From Pempheris klunzingeri (Eukaryota; Chordata; Actinopteri; Acropomatiformes; Pempheridae), in the NCBI RefSeq assembly GCF_042242105.1, contig NC_092013.1, positions 29,818,990-29,882,989 on the forward strand: 64,000 nt of DNA, in the 5' to 3' direction. Below, in pieces: positions 23,406-35,143 of the stretch (position 1 is the first letter of the stretch; every line of letters begins with the position of its first letter). The notes below the pieces were generated by a model. The model was not told the origin of the DNA and did no database searches. It saw nothing but the letters and a program-made list of their open reading frames with translations. The translations under genes and the position numbers were made by a program.

Positions 23406-25297
23406 CCTTGTCTGTAACTACGTTACTGAGCAGAAACGGAGACATTTCCTGAGGATGGGGAACATCCCAGGCCTGTGTTTGATGTGGTTGAGATGTTTAC
23501 AGATCAAAAAGGATTTTTAGCTTTTGGAACTGATTGGGAGGTCCTGAAATCTATATTTTCTTGGTAACCGAAGCTGTCGTAACTGTTTGGGTATCAATAT
23601 ATCTCTCGTTGGTTTTCATCAAGTCACGTCAGCCCAGCAGCTGACAGCAGGGGCAGGTTGTTACTTCTTTTGTTATTGATTTTATGTGTAGTCAGGATGT
23701 CAAAGTGGAAAAAAAAAATGCATATTCACAATTAGCATGTGCTGTTTTTACCTGCTGGCCTTTAAAGTCCCTCATCTTCCTCCAGAGGGAATGACGTTTT
23801 GAAGCAATCTGCAGCATTTATTTGTAATGTCCTATTGGAATAAAGTAACACACGTTTTAAGCTCGTCTCCTCTTTTGTCATACATTTGAGCATTATGTGC
23901 AAAAGAGTGAAAAAGACCAGTGAGAGACAGGAGTGGACACAGGAGGACATCTTGGTGATGATCAGGCTGCAATGTGTTCCAACACGGTCTAACTGGACAG
24001 GGACATCATCCAACACCGTGCCCTCATGTTCATGACCAACGTTGCAATTGCTCTATTCATCAAGGTACTTTAGACCACTGCTTGTAGGAATGTGAAGAGA
24101 TGTCAAATGTTGTGGAGTTTGATTTACCAACAACATTTGTCTCTCCAATGACCTCCATTACTTTTAACTGTGTATTCAGCATTTATTCAGATGATAGCTC
24201 TCTACCTAACTGTGTCTAACCTGTGGCCTCCACTGTCCTCAGCTGGAGGGACGTTAATGTCTGGCTGAAAACCTCAACATCAAGTTTGACTGGTTCACAG
24301 AGAAAAAGTTTCTGACTTTTCCAACATCTGGGGGATGTCTTTTGAACTTGTTAATAATCTTGACATTGAAGAGAGACTGGAAGTGTGACGTTATGGTGAC
24401 AAATAATTTATTGTGAGGAATAGGTGCTCCTCTGTGTTCAATTTCAATTTGGTTCTTTGTTGTTCGTTTTTAAGCGACATTTTTTGTTCAGGCTCGGTTA
24501 TATACCTATGATGTGTCAATAAATATGTGTAAATCAGAACTACTCTACTAAGTGCGCGCTGTAAACCGTCCGGGTGCTGCACTGTGCTCCTGTGGTTAGT
24601 TCCGCCCTTTTCGTTCTTGTTATCTTACATTACTAATAAATGTCTATTTTGATCAATAATCGCTTTTGTGAATTGATTCAGACAAGTAGAAGAGGAGAAT
24701 CGTGACTCTTAATACCATAGTTTTATTGCCCCACGCCAGCTCCAGCCATCTATTTGCCCCCCCCTCTGCTGGTTGTTATGGGCCAGCGCCCCTGGTTACC
24801 ACTTTCCTCCCATCATGCATCACTGCTTCTGCGGTCACTAGGAAACGCCAAGCTGTTCATGTCGGATAGCAGGGCGCCACAGGTGGGAGTCAGCGTTACA
24901 GGTGAAGAGTTACCTGAAGCCTCTCTGTAAACAAATGAGGAGAAAGGAGAAACACTGACGGCGAGTCAACAGCGCTAACGTAAGGTAACGACGACTAGCT
25001 AGTAGCTAGCTAGTAGCTATTAGCAGTAGTAGTAGTTACATGGCTAACGTTAGCATACAGCATCAGACGCTCCAGTGATCAACTACAGCTACTGTTACTG
25101 TTGCATAGGTTGCAAATGATTATCAGCCAACTATTCACGGAAATGTCAAGTTTAGCCAGTGAATAACTGTGCTAACTAAGATATTTATAATGTATTGAGG
25201 ACAGCTCGGTGCTAACGAAGTGGGGTCTAACCTGCAGTTATAACCTGTTTCTAGGTGTGCGGATGTAAAGAAAAGTCACCTCTGGTGAGACTAAAGA
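23406..25297. promoter_or_regulatory. SRSF6 3' UTR and IFT52 5' region
   Basis: The SRSF6 3' UTR occupies at least the first few hundred bases, with an AATAAA-like signal near 23840. The stretch 23860-24700 shows no gene. The IFT52 promoter is GC-richer (24730-24980), and an untranslated first exon probably ends near 24973 at a GTAACG donor. The second exon begins near 25255 and carries the start codon. Confidence 0.5.
24834..24846 (+). promoter_or_regulatory. Candidate RFX X-box upstream of IFT52
   Basis: GTCACTAGGAAAC resembles the X-box consensus (GTNRCC, short spacer, RGYAAC), with two imperfect half-sites. RFX factors drive many cilium genes, and intraflagellar transport genes commonly carry such sites close to their first exon. 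The site is about 130 bp before the likely end of the untranslated first exon. The motif is short and imperfect, so the call rests partly on its context. Confidence 0.4.
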
Positions 25298-27837
25298 ATG
25301 GAGAGGGAGCAGCACAACACGGTCGTGTTCAATTTTTCAAAAAGAGAGCTGTTCACAACGAGCAATGGATACAAATCCATGCAGAAGAGACTAAGAGCTC
25401 AATGGAAAATCCAAAGGTGAGGCGTTTGAGGTGCATCACCAGCCCATCTCTGCTGTCAGGCTTCTTGTTTCTCTCTCCACCTGCTACATTCCCCATAGGT
25501 CTGCAGTGATTTTGAGAAAACAGTTACAGAACAAATGCTGTCTCCCCTAGCATGAAGGAGGAGCTGTCTATGGAGAAGCTGAAGGGCGTCAAGTTGTGGA
25601 TAACTGCAGGCCCGAGGGAGAAGTTCACGGCATCAGAGGTGATGTATCAAAAAACGGAAACAACATTTTTTCCAAGTAAAGAATGACACCCAAAACATAA
25701 TTTCCATATAATTCGCTGCTTTTAAACCCTGCACTCAGGTCATCGCATTGTTTGTTTCAGCTGGAGGTGCTGAAGCAGTTCCTGGATGGAGGAGGAAATG
25801 TCCTGGTCATGCTCGGTGAGGGAGGGGAAATGAAATACGACACCAATATCAACTTTCTCCTGGAGGAGTTTGGCGTAATGGTCAACAATGGTGAATATTA
25901 ACATTCGTAGACATGACAGCTGGCATCATCTGTGAAGTTCTAGGTATTTTTGTTACACCTGTAGTGAATTTGGCAGTTCTTCCATTTCTGCTGCAGACGC
26001 TGTTGTGAGGAATGTCTATTACAAATACTTCCATCCTAAGGAGGCGCTTGTGTCCAATGGTGTACTGAACAGGTTGTTTTTCCTACACTAAACGCACCCA
26101 TTTTATACTATATTCCAAGTACAGCAGTATATGCATATACATGACTGTTCATAAAGTATTTTTTAGTACGTTGATGCTCACCAAAGTCACTGTTTTCTTT
26201 CTCAGAGAGATCAGTCGAGCGGCTGGCAAAGTGGTCACAGGAATCATCGAGGATGAAAATGTTGGAAACGATGCACAGTAAGTGATTCACTTTTATGTCC
26301 CTATGTTCTGCAATGCATTTAGTGTTATTGAGGGTCTTAAATGCAAGTTTCTCTGTCCGTCTTTGTGTAGGGCTCTCACATTCGTGTACCCGTATGGTGC
26401 CACGCTGAGTGTGATGAAGCCTGCTGTGGCCGTTCTGTCCACTGGTTCCGTCTGCTTCCCCCTCAACAGGCCCGTCCTGGCCTTCCACCAAGGAAAGGTC
26501 AGAAGGACGATTGTTTTCTTACTTATTCCCAAAGCATATAGCATTTGTGAATGCTTACTTGTGATCTTAAAGGATGTCTTCTGTCTCATGAAGGAGGCTG
26601 GCAAACTAGCAGTTCTGGGTTCCTGTCACATGTTTAGTGACCAGTACATAGACAAGGAGGAGAACAGCAAAATCATGGTGAGTCCAGCTGAAGTGTTCCA
26701 AATAAAATTCACATGGGAAAGATAGTATTCTGCCCTCCCGTGGAAGTTTAAGATCGACAGCCTGCTCTGCTTTTTCATTCCAGGATGTTGTGCTCCAGTG
26801 GCTCATGACTGATAACATTCAGCTGAATCAGATTGATGCAGAAGACCCAGAGGTGAGGAAGTATACATATAAGAGAACGGCACCACTCGTATTACAGTGC
26901 TGTGAAGTTAGCTGATGTCCACCTTGTCCTACTGTCACCTAGATCACAGATTACACCATGTTGCCAGACACAGGGTGCTTGTCAGAACAGCTCAGAGTGT
27001 GCTTACAAGAGGGTGATGAAAACCCCCGGGACTTCACCTCACTCTTCGATATGGCTCTGTCCAATTTGTCAACAGACACTTTACCTCAAGTCATCAGGTG
27101 AGAATGCAAAATACATCCGAGATTACCCCCCCCCCCCACACTGCATTTCTTCTTTGCTAGAATAAAATTTCTCGTGCAGTGCTTACAAGCAGCTTAACGT
27201 CAAAGATGAGCCACTCCAGCTGATCACACCACAGTTCGAGACCCCTCTGCCTCAGCTTCAACCTGCTGTAAGTTCAGTCCTGCGCTCCTGTTTCAGCCAC
27301 GTTTCCATAAAATTAATTTGCAACTGAAGTGTTAGAGGAACACATGAAGTAAGTGTAAACCCAGATTTGGTGGTCATCTTTTAGGTCTTCCCACCTGCCT
27401 TAAGTGATTTGCCTCCACCCATGCTGGACCTGTTTGATCTGGATGAAACCTTCTCATCGGAGAAGGTGCGCCTAGCACAGCTCACCAACAAATGTAAGTT
27501 CAGCACTTTGACAAAAATTGCCAACAACATGCTACAGCTGTAATTTATTAAAACCGGTCCTGTTCACAGGCACAGACGATGATCTTGAATTCTACGTACG
27601 CAAGTGTGGTGAAATCCTGGGGGTGACACCAAAATTGGATAAGGATCAGAGGGATGCCAAGCACATCTTGGAACACGTTTTCTTCCAGGTTGTCGAGTTC
27701 AAGAAACTTAATCAGGTGAGAAACCTTTAAAACTCCTACAACAGGTTTATTATACATTGAAGGACTCCTCTAAAACAGTCTTTCCCCCCCTGCAGGAGCA
27801 CGATATGGACCCCGAGGCCCAATTTACTCCATTGTGA
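25298..27837 (+). CDS. ift52: Intraflagellar transport protein 52
   Basis: Thirteen coding exons: 25298-25416, 25551-25638, 25761-25890, 25997-26072, 26206-26277, 26371-26497, 26594-26677, 26784-26852, 26943-27097, 27180-27267, 27385-27493, 27570-27715, 27796-27837; the total is 434 codons, against 437 in human. IFT52 is a core subunit of the IFT-B train that carries cargo along cilia and flagella. The N-terminal GIFT domain is clear: LFTTSNGYKSMQKRLRAQWK, VKLWITAGPREKFTASE, NVLVMLGEGGE and FVYPYGATLSVMKPAVAVLS, then KLAVLGSCHMFSDQY. The C-terminal part that contacts other IFT-B subunits ends HILEHVFFQVVEFKKLNQEH. The donor after exon 4 is GTTGTT, weaker than the others. A polyadenylation signal lies at 27998-28003. 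The identity is very secure. Confidence 0.97.
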
Positions 27838-28337
27838 CTGGATTGATCACAAGATTTTCAACTCTGCCTCCATTATATGTACCCTGACCACACAGCTTGA
27901 ATCCTTGAGTGTTACAGTAGTTATGGACTATGCAGCATCAATGTACTGTGGTGTTTAGCATTTTTCTACTTTGGAAAAGAATTACAAAACCTAAGCAAAT
28001 AAAGCCAGTGATACTTTTATTATACATTCAGAGCTTTAAAAACCGTGTTAAGGCATACAGAGCCCTCTGAGTCCTCACATGGATCCTGGAAAACAAAACG
28101 AAGAGCTGGAGCATGAATTTGTAGATTTTTCTAGAACATACAAAGAAAATTAATAGCTTACCAAACTAAACACCTTACCTTCACATGTACATTTAGTCTT
28201 TAAGTTCACTTTGATCCTTGATGCATGGTGGGTGCAGAGGAGCACATCATCATGTATGGCTGAACCGCCAACGTCTTCCTGCCAGACCTGATTGTTCTCC
28301 ACGTTAGTGTGCCCGTAGAGAGACAGTCTTGGCCACA

Positions 28338-29078
28338 TCAGGGGGAGAGCTCAGCCAGTGAGTGCTGCGCCGACTGGGTTCTGGGACTCCACGTTTGCTC
28401 CAGAGCACTGGACTCCATGTAGGGTTTGGGGCTATTGCTCTCTGGTTTAATCAAAGACACATCCCATGACATTTGTGGGGCAGTGAGAGTGCTGTGCGAC
28501 TGGTCTAAACAAGCAGCCTTTTTTTGCTTTTGGAGGAGCATGTGGGGAGTGGACGACTTTCCCTGTAAAGGCACAGCCAGGTGGCAATTATCAGTGTCCT
28601 GAGCGTTCAAGCCATTCATTGAGAAGCTTTGAGAGGGAGAGATGGAGTCCGACGACAGGCAAAACGAAGCCAGGACAGACAGCCTGGGGTCAGAGACATC
28701 AGCCACCGTGTCATTTGACGCTCTGGATGTCGACAGTTGTTCCAGTGACAAAGCAGAGAGCAAACTCTGCTCCCCAAAAAACTTCCTGTCAAGCTCTGCT
28801 GGAGACGAGCACTCAAAGCTTTTCATATCTAGGAGGGAAGATGTTAGATACCACTGGGAATCACATTATCTGACCAGACATATCTTGAGAATAAAACCAG
28901 TTTTCTTACCTGTAATGACAAAAGCTCTCTCCATTGTGTCCTTGGGCCAGTGAACAGCAGTTGAGCTCCAGGTGGGTTTTAAATTGCTGAGGCTGCTGGT
29001 TAATTGGCCCAGCTGAAGGCTGAGCAGGTCATCAGAGGAGAGGAGGTGGGGCAGCACGCAGCCCAGTAGAGGGGTTTT
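28338..29078 (-). CDS. Unrecognised gene, two 3' coding exons
   Basis: Two minus-strand exons join in phase with consensus sites: 28910-29078 (acceptor TTAATAG, donor GTAAGA) and 28338-28828 (acceptor CCTCCTAG), giving about 219 codons to a TGA. The product is Ser/Leu-rich and probably disordered, with stretches such as LLSSDDLLSLQLGQLTSSL, SWDVSLIKPESNSPKPYMES and LEQTWSPRTQSAQHSLAELS. There is no signal peptide, membrane segment or known fold that I recognise. A second open minus-strand stretch just downstream (28184-28338), ending at a GTAAGG donor, could belong to an alternative ending. The 5' exons should lie between 29080 and the MYBL2 promoter, but I could not find them. The coding call rests on open frame plus splice sites only. 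Confidence 0.42.
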
Positions 29079-30092
29079 CTATTAAAAATGTCAATAAAAT
29101 GATTTTGTTATGTACATTACCAAACTGATCACACTTCCTTGTTGACAAGCAAATAAACCAAGGCTCCAGCTGCAATATTTTATGTTATAGAGCAATTTAT
29201 TTTGTTTTATTTTATTAATTGTTAATTTGTCTGTAAATGCAACAGATTAGCCAAAATGTCCATCACAGTTTTCCAGTGGCCAAGATGACATTTTTAGAGT
29301 TGCTTTTTTTGAACGACCAGCGGTCACAAATAAATGAAAAAACAAAGAAAAGCAGCAAATCTTCACAGGTGAGAGGTAGAAGAAAGTGTGATTGCCAATT
29401 ACATTTCTGTCATTTGATTTTTGATATTTATTGTAAATGTTACAATTTATTTTTGTAACATTTATAATAAATTATGTTGGTTTTTTTTTTAATTAATAAT
29501 TATTTTTATCTTGCTCACATATCATTTTTCAATGGGATCAAAAGTGAAATATATAATTTCTCTGTATGGTATAATAGTTTAACCATACAGAGGTGTGTCA
29601 GTGTGTCAGACATGAGGGGAAAACCGACTGGCTGCTACTGGCTGGATTTATGAGCAAACGTTTATTCCCGAAATGCAAATTCTAATGCCCCCCCTCCCTC
29701 CCAATGCCTGGCCCTTAAAACTCTTCTGTAGATATATGATCGACAGGACAAATAAACCTTCCTACTGCCACCGGAAGTTTCCTTCCAGGCTGTTTGACCC
29801 TGCGCGCACGTCTAGTGCGCAGCTACGTCACTATCCGTTCTCTCCGCTGGAGAAGGGCGCGAGATAGGAATTGAGGAGCGCGGACAACCCGCGCGCTCCG
29901 CTCAGCTGGTCAGTTTTCAGCCCTTCAGCGCCACAACACCACCACCATACCACCACAACACCACCTCAACACCATCCACACCCTCCGCAGAGGCCCCAAC
30001 ACGGCCGGATAACACCGAACACACGGGCCCATGACGAGCACCGGCAGCGGGACAAGTCTCCGTCTGACCGTCTGCAACAGAAACAGAGGGAA
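29079..30092. promoter_or_regulatory. MYBL2 promoter region, possibly bidirectional
   Basis: The left half is AT-rich and unassigned. From about 29690 the sequence turns GC-rich, with an ETS-like CCGGAAGT at 29771-29778, several CpG-dense blocks (TGCGCGCACG, GGGCGCGAG) and no TATA box. MYBL2 is a cell-cycle gene controlled by E2F and DREAM in mammals. The GGGCGCGAG at 29855-29863 could be an E2F-like element, but this is not a strict match. The unrecognised minus-strand gene next door may share this region. Confidence 0.4.
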
Positions 30093-33000
30093 ATGTCTTG
30101 GTGGCCGCGCGGGTAAGATGTCTGCCTGTGTTTTCTGGGTTCACTTCAGCCTCAGCCGGTGATTTAAGTGTCTCAGGCGGATTTAACGCTGCAGTACTCG
30201 GTAGAAGACTTGCCCTCTGACCCAGTCCTGTGACTTAATGGTTACCGTATCGTTAGCGATAGTCCGCCGCCTGTGTGCCGCCTTTTTCCGGACAGCCGGG
30301 GTTCAGTGTTTACTCCCCCTGTGCTCTCCCGGCACTCTGATGAACCCGATAAGTTCCTCAAACAGGAGTCCGCCTGTGACACGAAGCCGTGTAGAGTCCC
30401 AGTTAACGTGAAAATAAACCCGACGGTCAGGTTTTCCTGCCCCCAGCGTGAGGGCGGGTCGGCGGCTGGTTTCGCCGTGCTAATGGAGGCTCTGTCTGTC
30501 TCTCTGTCTGTCTGTGTGTGTCTGTCTGTCTCTCTCTCTCTCAGTGAGGACGGAGAGGAGGCCCTGCACCACGACACCGACTCCGATGTGGCCGAGCACA
30601 GGGACGGTGGGAAAGTGAAGGTGAAGTGGACACAAGAGGAGGTGACTGCCACGACTTGTCCCGGAGATTCGCAGGTTGTCTGTGAGCAGAGGCCCTCAGT
30701 GTAACACATGCTCATTTGTTTATGTTGACAGGACGACAAGCTCAAGGCGCTGGTCCAGAAACTGGGGCCCAATGACTGGAAATACATTGCCAGCTACATA
30801 CCAGTGAGTCCGATGACCTGTTCTAGTAACACAGAGTAGTCTTTGGCTGTTTCTTGCCCACAGACATCTCATTCAGTGAAGTTTTTGAGGCGTCTGACGC
30901 TCGTTTTGCTTTGCCTAGAGCCACACTGAGCACCAGTGCCAGCACCGCTGGTTAAAGGTCTTGGATCCAGAGTTGGTTAAAGGTCCTTGGACCAAAGAGG
31001 AGGATGAGAAGGTGGGTGCCTAGCAGACAATGCCAGAGTTTAAAGTGTGTCTCGGCGATTTCACCATGTTCAAAATATCTTTTTAAACACTTTAGAGCTG
31101 CATGGCCAAGTTTCTGTGTTTGTCTTGGTTTTGTATTACACTTCCATACAGTGCTTGACATGTATATATGCATAGTTATAAATATGATATGATGCAAGTT
31201 GTACTTGCTAGTTGTTTTTGGGTTTTTTTTTTGTTGCCATGTAAAAATTAACATATACATATAACATAACATAACATATAAAGTGTGACTCACAGAGAGC
31301 AGCATGTCCAGTGGGATTTATCAGGCTGGGTTATAATCCAGATGCAAACCCTTCACTCCTCAGGTTATAGAACTTGTAAATCTGTACGGCAACAAACAGT
31401 GGGCGATGGTAGCCAAGCATCTGAAGGGCAGACTGGGGAAACAGTGCAGAGAACGCTGGCACAACCACCTCAATCCCAATGTGAAGAAGTCGTCATGGAC
31501 GGCCGAAGAGGACCTCATCATCTACAAAGCTCACCGCCTGCTGGGAAACCGCTGGGCCGAGATCGCCAAGCTGCTCCCTGGAAGGTAAACACTGCCCATC
31601 AGCGCCACGCTCTGCCCAGAACACGAGTTAGACATTTTTGTGACAGTTTTGTGTGCAGAAATAAACGCCTGGTCTTCCCCTAAGGGCTCACGCTATGATA
31701 TTTAATCACAGGACCGATAATGCCGTGAAGAATCACTGGAATTCAACCATTAAACGCAAGTTAGAGATGGGCTTCTATACTGGGGAGGTCTTCAGGCCGA
31801 ATGAACTTGAAGAGCTGTTGGCCCGCGTTAATAAAGACGTACAGGTGGGCTGTCTCATGATGTTCTCCTCTAAGGTGGGATGCAGCAGCAAAACTGTGTG
31901 AACCGTACCATAAATCCTGTCGTCTGATTTCACAGATGGCCACGTGCTCTCGGGATGGTGCAGACAGGGACTCGGAGCAGAAGACGCATCCTTCAGTAAG
32001 CAGCCGATCACAAAACGTGTCCCAGTTTGAACGCAGGGTGGTTTTGAATAACTGAATCTCAGAAAGAATATCCGTACTACACAGCAGTAATCGTGCTTTT
32101 ATGTCAGTGTTGTCACAGATGTCTACCTTTTCCACCAGTTACAGGAGACGCCAGTCTCGGCCTCTGTTAAAGCCGCCCTCAGTGACGCAGGGCCATCGAA
32201 GGCTGTGTCCTCTCCAAAGGACAGTTCAAGCCCCAAGACTGAAGCTGACAGTCCAGGAGAAATGAGCTGCTCCAGCTGGGTGGTGGACAGCTCCGGCTTT
32301 CTGTCCCCCACTGGCCCCGTGCTGAAGGAGGTGCTGGACATGGTGGACGGGGTAAGTCTCCCCAGTAACCAACAAACACACAGCCCGTAGTCACCCATCT
32401 AGCCTGGTTCATTGGAGGCTCTTTTATTCTACCAGCGTCAAATGGTGCTGTTCAATAGCAAGTGTGATCATACACATAAAAAGGTCCTTGTGCTGTTTTA
32501 ATACATTGTTGTTTCACTTTTACGGAGGATATAAGCTTCTTATGACCAGTTAACATTAATGTCCAAGTTTTATTTTAATGAAAGGCATTAAAAAGCGAGG
32601 CTTTTTGTTGTCCATCGAAATGTTAAATGGCTCTTCTGTCATCAGGACCTCGACGGCTGGTGTAACCTAGCAGCCTTTGACCTGCCCGAGGACAGTCCCA
32701 GCCCAGAGCGTCACCAGTTTCGCCTGGAGGGCAGCGCCTTGCAGGAGTTGAGCAAAGGCAGCAAGGGGGAACTCATCCCCATCTCTCCTGGAGGGGTCAC
32801 ACCGCCCTCCATACTGCACCGCCGGAGCCGGAGACGCATCACCTTGTCTCCCGATGCCAATAACTCCATGACTCCAAAGAGCACTCCTGTCAAAATCTTA
32901 CCCTTTTCTCCATCTCAAGTAGGTCATTTAATCCCGTAGCGCTGACTCGGATTCTGGTCACAATGTCACAAGAGACAGTCCACTAACAGTTAGCATGTGT

Positions 33001-35143
33001 TGTTCCAGTTCCTCAACATGTGGACCAAGCAGGACACTCTGGAGCACCTGGAGAACCCGTCCCTCACATCCACGCCAGTGTGCAGTCAGAAAGCCATTGT
33101 TACAACACCGCTGCAGCGCGACAAGACGCCCCTCACTCAGAAGGAAAACTCGGCGTGAGTGGGCTCTTACTAGGGATGGGCTCCGACTGCTGGTTTCATT
33201 TTGGTTCCAGTTTCCAGTCGGCAAAATAACTGGATCCATCAAAGTATCGCTGCAGTATTTTTAAACCTGGGTCCTATCTGTTCATGTCCTGCTGTCCAAA
33301 TGACTGGTAGGAAGAAAAACTGTTAAAAATTGGTTCAATAGATCACCCCAGCCAGCAGCCACCAAACAGGCTGCACGAAGCTGCAGCTGCAGGTTGTCAA
33401 CATTGTTTAGACTGTCACTAGAATTAGTTTTTTCAGCTTCTCAGTCAGCTGTTTGAGTTGTAGATATTTTAGCCTTTAGCTATTTCAAATACTGAATGGT
33501 GAACTTTATGTTTTAATATTGTGTTCACGTAGGTTTGTCACGCCCAACCACAAGTCTGACCTCTGTACGACCCCTCGAACGCCAACACCGTTCAAAAATG
33601 CCATGGAGAAGTACGGTCCTCTGCAGCCTCTGGTGAGCGCCTGTCAGTCCAAAACGATGAGTCCAGCTCACGGTGTTACCAACACTAAGCTAACACTGTT
33701 TTTCTGCTGCGTTGTCTCAGCCGCAGACCCCAAACCTTGAAGACGACATAAATGAGGTCATCCTACGAGACGCAGGCATCGACCTGGTGGTTGTACGTTC
33801 AACGCCGCCTGAGCAAAGACGCAAAACCACGGTAACTACGGCCGCCTTCAATACAAGATCAGACGTGACGAGATCTTTAACCCCTGTTAAAACTAAGATA
33901 AAAGATGGAGATGACGAGCTGTCACTGACGTCACAGACTGAGATCTCTTTAAACGTTTTATAGAAATTACAGATAAAAAGGTGGGCATATATCATCAGTA
34001 AGGAACAAACGGTCACAGCAGTGTATAAGATGCCACAACCATTCAGGAATCCTTTGAACCACGTTATGTTTTAGCTTCATGCTAAAACCATGAATCATAA
34101 ACAGCACAATGCAGGCCTCCTTCCACTTTTTGCCTGGGCCCGTCATCATTGGTTTTAGTCTAGACAGAGATTACAGTTCATTGCTGACTGTCTGGCTGAA
34201 GCTGTTTAACACAGATCTGTGTGTTGTGCTGCTTTTTTTCCCCCAGCACCGGCCTCCTATGAAGAAAGTTCGGAAATCTTTGGCCCTGGACGTCATGGAC
34301 TGCCAAGTGATGCCGACATCGAAACGCAAATCCCTCAAAACTGAAGTCAAACACAGCATCAAGGTAAAAAATGTTGACCTGTTGTACGTTTAGGATGATA
34401 AAATATGAGTATGTTACTGAGAATTTTGGTGAATAGTCGATCTAAATACAGTTAATTTAAAAAGCAAAGACCCTAATTAGCCCAGCTGAGATCTGGTGTT
34501 TTACCTCTTGGTGCTTTATCATTCTGGAAGGAGAGCAGGGTTTGTTTCATGTGCTGCTCTTCACCAGGATAAACTGTAGGCGTGCAGCTCAGTTCATGAA
34601 AAATGTCTTTCAAATTTTAGAAGAAGGTCGTCTTTGTATAAGCGTTGTGTATCTGTATGTGAGAAATGTCTAACAGTGTCTTGTGATCCCATGTGGGAGG
34701 GACCAGATGTATCCTGTCCTCACATTTGATTCACCCCAATGCTTTTTGTCCTCCTTTTTTGGCCACAGGACGAGCCCGTGTTGGTTTCTCTCAGCTCCTC
34801 GTCATTTTGCAGTAAGCGGCATGAAAACATTTTGGATCAGGGCTTCCTGATGGGACCTAGTGACAGTGCCATATTTCCCGGCACAGCGCCTCCGATTCCA
34901 GTATGTTCCACCTTTATCCCTTAAAAGGAATGAAGTTCCCCATCACTGGGAAAGTGTTTTAACAGACTTGGACCTGATTCTGCTGTGGTGTTTTGTCTGT
35001 CTCCCTCTCCTCAGATGTCCAAAGAATGGGAGACTGTTGTTTGTGGACAAACTAAAGACCAGCTCATAATGACGGAGAAAGCGAGGCGCTACCTTCGCTC
35101 TCTGAAATCTCACGCTCCCAGCCGGGCTCTGATTCTGTCCTGA
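30093..35143 (+). CDS. mybl2: Myb-related protein B (B-Myb)
   Basis: Fifteen coding exons: 30093-30112, 30545-30641, 30732-30803, 30919-31011, 31364-31584, 31712-31844, 31936-31995, 32139-32351, 32646-32918, 33009-33154, 33533-33632, 33721-33831, 34247-34363, 34769-34900, 35015-35143; total 638 codons. B-Myb joins the MuvB complex to activate G2/M genes. Three Myb repeats are visible with their spaced tryptophans: R1 from [20 protein letters not shown]2 from [20 protein letters not shown] with [19 protein letters not shown], and R3 from [20 protein letters not shown] to [19 protein letters not shown]. Downstream lie conserved CDK-site and MuvB-binding stretches ([53 protein letters not shown]), and the end is SRALILS. 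It is shorter than human MYBL2 (700 residues), mainly in the acidic middle. A polyadenylation signal lies near 35980. Confidence 0.97.
30496..30541. repeat. TCTG/TC microsatellite at a MYBL2 splice acceptor
   Basis: A run of TCTG then TC units ends directly at the CAG acceptor of MYBL2 exon 2, so the simple repeat serves as the polypyrimidine tract. Length variation could affect the use of this acceptor. Confidence 0.6.
33253..33390. mobile_element. Partial copy of the foldback MITE in a MYBL2 intron
   Basis: The sequence from TATTTTTAAACCTGGGTCCT through GACTGGTAGG and the CCAGCCAGCAGCCACCAAAC block matches the left half of the copy at 20817-21311. The right half is missing. It lies in intron 10 of MYBL2. 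Confidence 0.55.

Noticed and set aside
23075-23520. Alternative frames across the SRSF6 RS-domain exon
   Set aside because: Repetitive SR codons leave other frames open; only the SRSRS frame joins the RRM exons in phase.
28338-29078. Naming the unrecognised gene (AUNIP, SHLD1, RHNO1 and REDIC1 were considered)
   Set aside because: None shares more than a few scattered residues from memory, so no name is supported.
29237-29368. Small plus-strand frame (MTFLELLFLNDQ ...) ending at a GTGAGA donor before MYBL2
   Set aside because: It has one possible donor, but no partner exon, homology or promoter could be found; probably chance in AT-rich DNA.
30242-30787. 181-codon minus-strand frame over MYBL2 exons 2-3
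   Set aside because: It is antisense to well-matched Myb exons and spans a microsatellite, which keeps frames open by chance.
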